A DNA stretch of 15,140 nt from an uncultured Bacilli bacterium (lineage in GTDB: Bacteria; Bacillota_I; Bacilli_A; RF39; UBA660), in assembly GCA_948874605.1 (NCBI GenBank), contig CAQRXS010000019.1, positions 1 to 15,140 of the forward strand, read 5' to 3'. The notes below the pieces were generated by a model that was given only the letters and a program-made list of their open reading frames with translations, searched no databases and was not told the origin of the DNA. Position 1 is the first letter of the stretch. Each line of letters begins with the position of its first letter. A program made the position numbers and the translations under genes. Below, in pieces: positions 14,878-15,140 of the stretch.

Positions 14878-15140
14878 ATGAAGTTGCAGTTTGAAGTAAA
14901 AAAGAAAGAAACAAATACTAAAGCAAGATTAGGTAAGATTACCTTTAATGGAAAAGAGTATGAAACTCCTATGTTCATGCCTGTTGGAACACAAGCTTCT
15001 GTGAAAACTTTAAGTCCAGAAGAAGTCATAGAAACTGGCGCGGGTATTACACTCGCAAATACATACCATTTATGGTTAAGACCTGGTGATGATATTGTTC
15101 GTGATGCAGGTGGCCTTCATAAATTTATGAATTATGATGG
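14878..15140 (+). CDS. tgt: tRNA-guanine transglycosylase Tgt, 3'-partial
   Basis: The first 87 residues of Tgt, cut by the window edge (about 380 expected). Recognisable family blocks are [65 protein letters not shown] and the start of NYDG. The catalytic aspartate (in the following TDSGGF motif) lies beyond the end. The enzyme exchanges guanine 34 of tRNAs with GUN anticodons for preQ1, the substrate QueA then modifies. ATG 14878 follows the ribosome site AGGTGA and starts 16 bases after the unrecognised gene. Confidence 0.97.
   Translation, partial: MKLQFEVKKKETNTKARLGKITFNGKEYETPMFMPVGTQASVKTLSPEEVIETGAGITLANTYHLWLRPGDDIVRDAGGLHKFMNYD

Noticed and set aside
1..15140. tRNA or rRNA genes, CRISPR arrays, insertion sequences, integrase genes and attachment-site repeats.
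   Set aside because: None could be found by reading both strands; no regularly spaced repeats or transposase motifs are visible.

Overview
The window is an AT-rich (roughly 30% G+C by eye), densely coded, all plus-strand stretch from a low-G+C Gram-positive-type bacterium. Evidence: near-canonical AGGAGG/AGGTGA ribosome sites, TG-extended -10 promoters, the Firmicute-like ruvA-ruvB-(tmk)-queA-(x)-tgt order, no ruvC in that cluster, and a Tad pilus locus with no secretin or other outer-membrane gene in view. TGA ends several genes and TGG encodes Trp, so the standard bacterial code (table 11) fits and the Mycoplasma code does not. A plausible host is an uncultured gut Bacilli/RF39-type or Erysipelotrichia-like organism, but that placement is inference only.

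Layout. (1) Bases 1-2541: the 3' part of a large SF1 helicase fused to a C-terminal restriction-endonuclease-like domain. Its frame is open from base 1, so the true start lies outside the window. It is visibly more AT-rich than the rest and may be a mobile or defence-type accessory gene. (2) 2648-3148: a small HD-domain hydrolase with a C-terminal hydrophobic helix and its own promoter. (3) 3219-7998: a compact Tad (Flp, type IVc) pilus operon: Flp-like pilin, TadE-like and TadE/F/G-like pseudopilins, TadZ-like ParA/MinD ATPase, TadA/CpaF secretion ATPase, TadB and TadC membrane proteins. The genes overlap or are separated by a few bases, and a good promoter precedes the set. (4) 8023-8703: a second HD hydrolase, YpgQ/YedJ-like, sits directly behind tadC. 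(5) 8770-9877: two larger pseudopilins with classic G|xxxxE prepilin signals, then (6) 9908-10678, an unrecognised 255-residue protein. (7) 10679-10907: a non-coding gap with a Rho-independent terminator and the ruvA promoter. (8) 10908-15140: ruvA, ruvB, a divergent thymidylate kinase, queA, an unrecognised 189-residue gene, and the 5' part of tgt, i.e. Holliday-junction branch migration, dTDP synthesis and queuosine tRNA modification in one apparent operon.

How the genes work together. The Tad genes supply a cytoplasmic motor (TadA), its inner-membrane platform (TadB/TadC), a localisation ATPase (TadZ) and five proteins with class-III (prepilin-peptidase) signals, all with a similar N/D-K-(K/H)-G cleavage site. 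The prepilin peptidase that must process them is not in the window. The most interesting points are the mix of Tad-type and type IVa-like pseudopilins around a single motor, the HD hydrolases bracketing the pilus genes, the unrecognised genes at 9908 and 14292, and the thymidylate kinase with Glu where the P-loop Ser/Thr normally stands.
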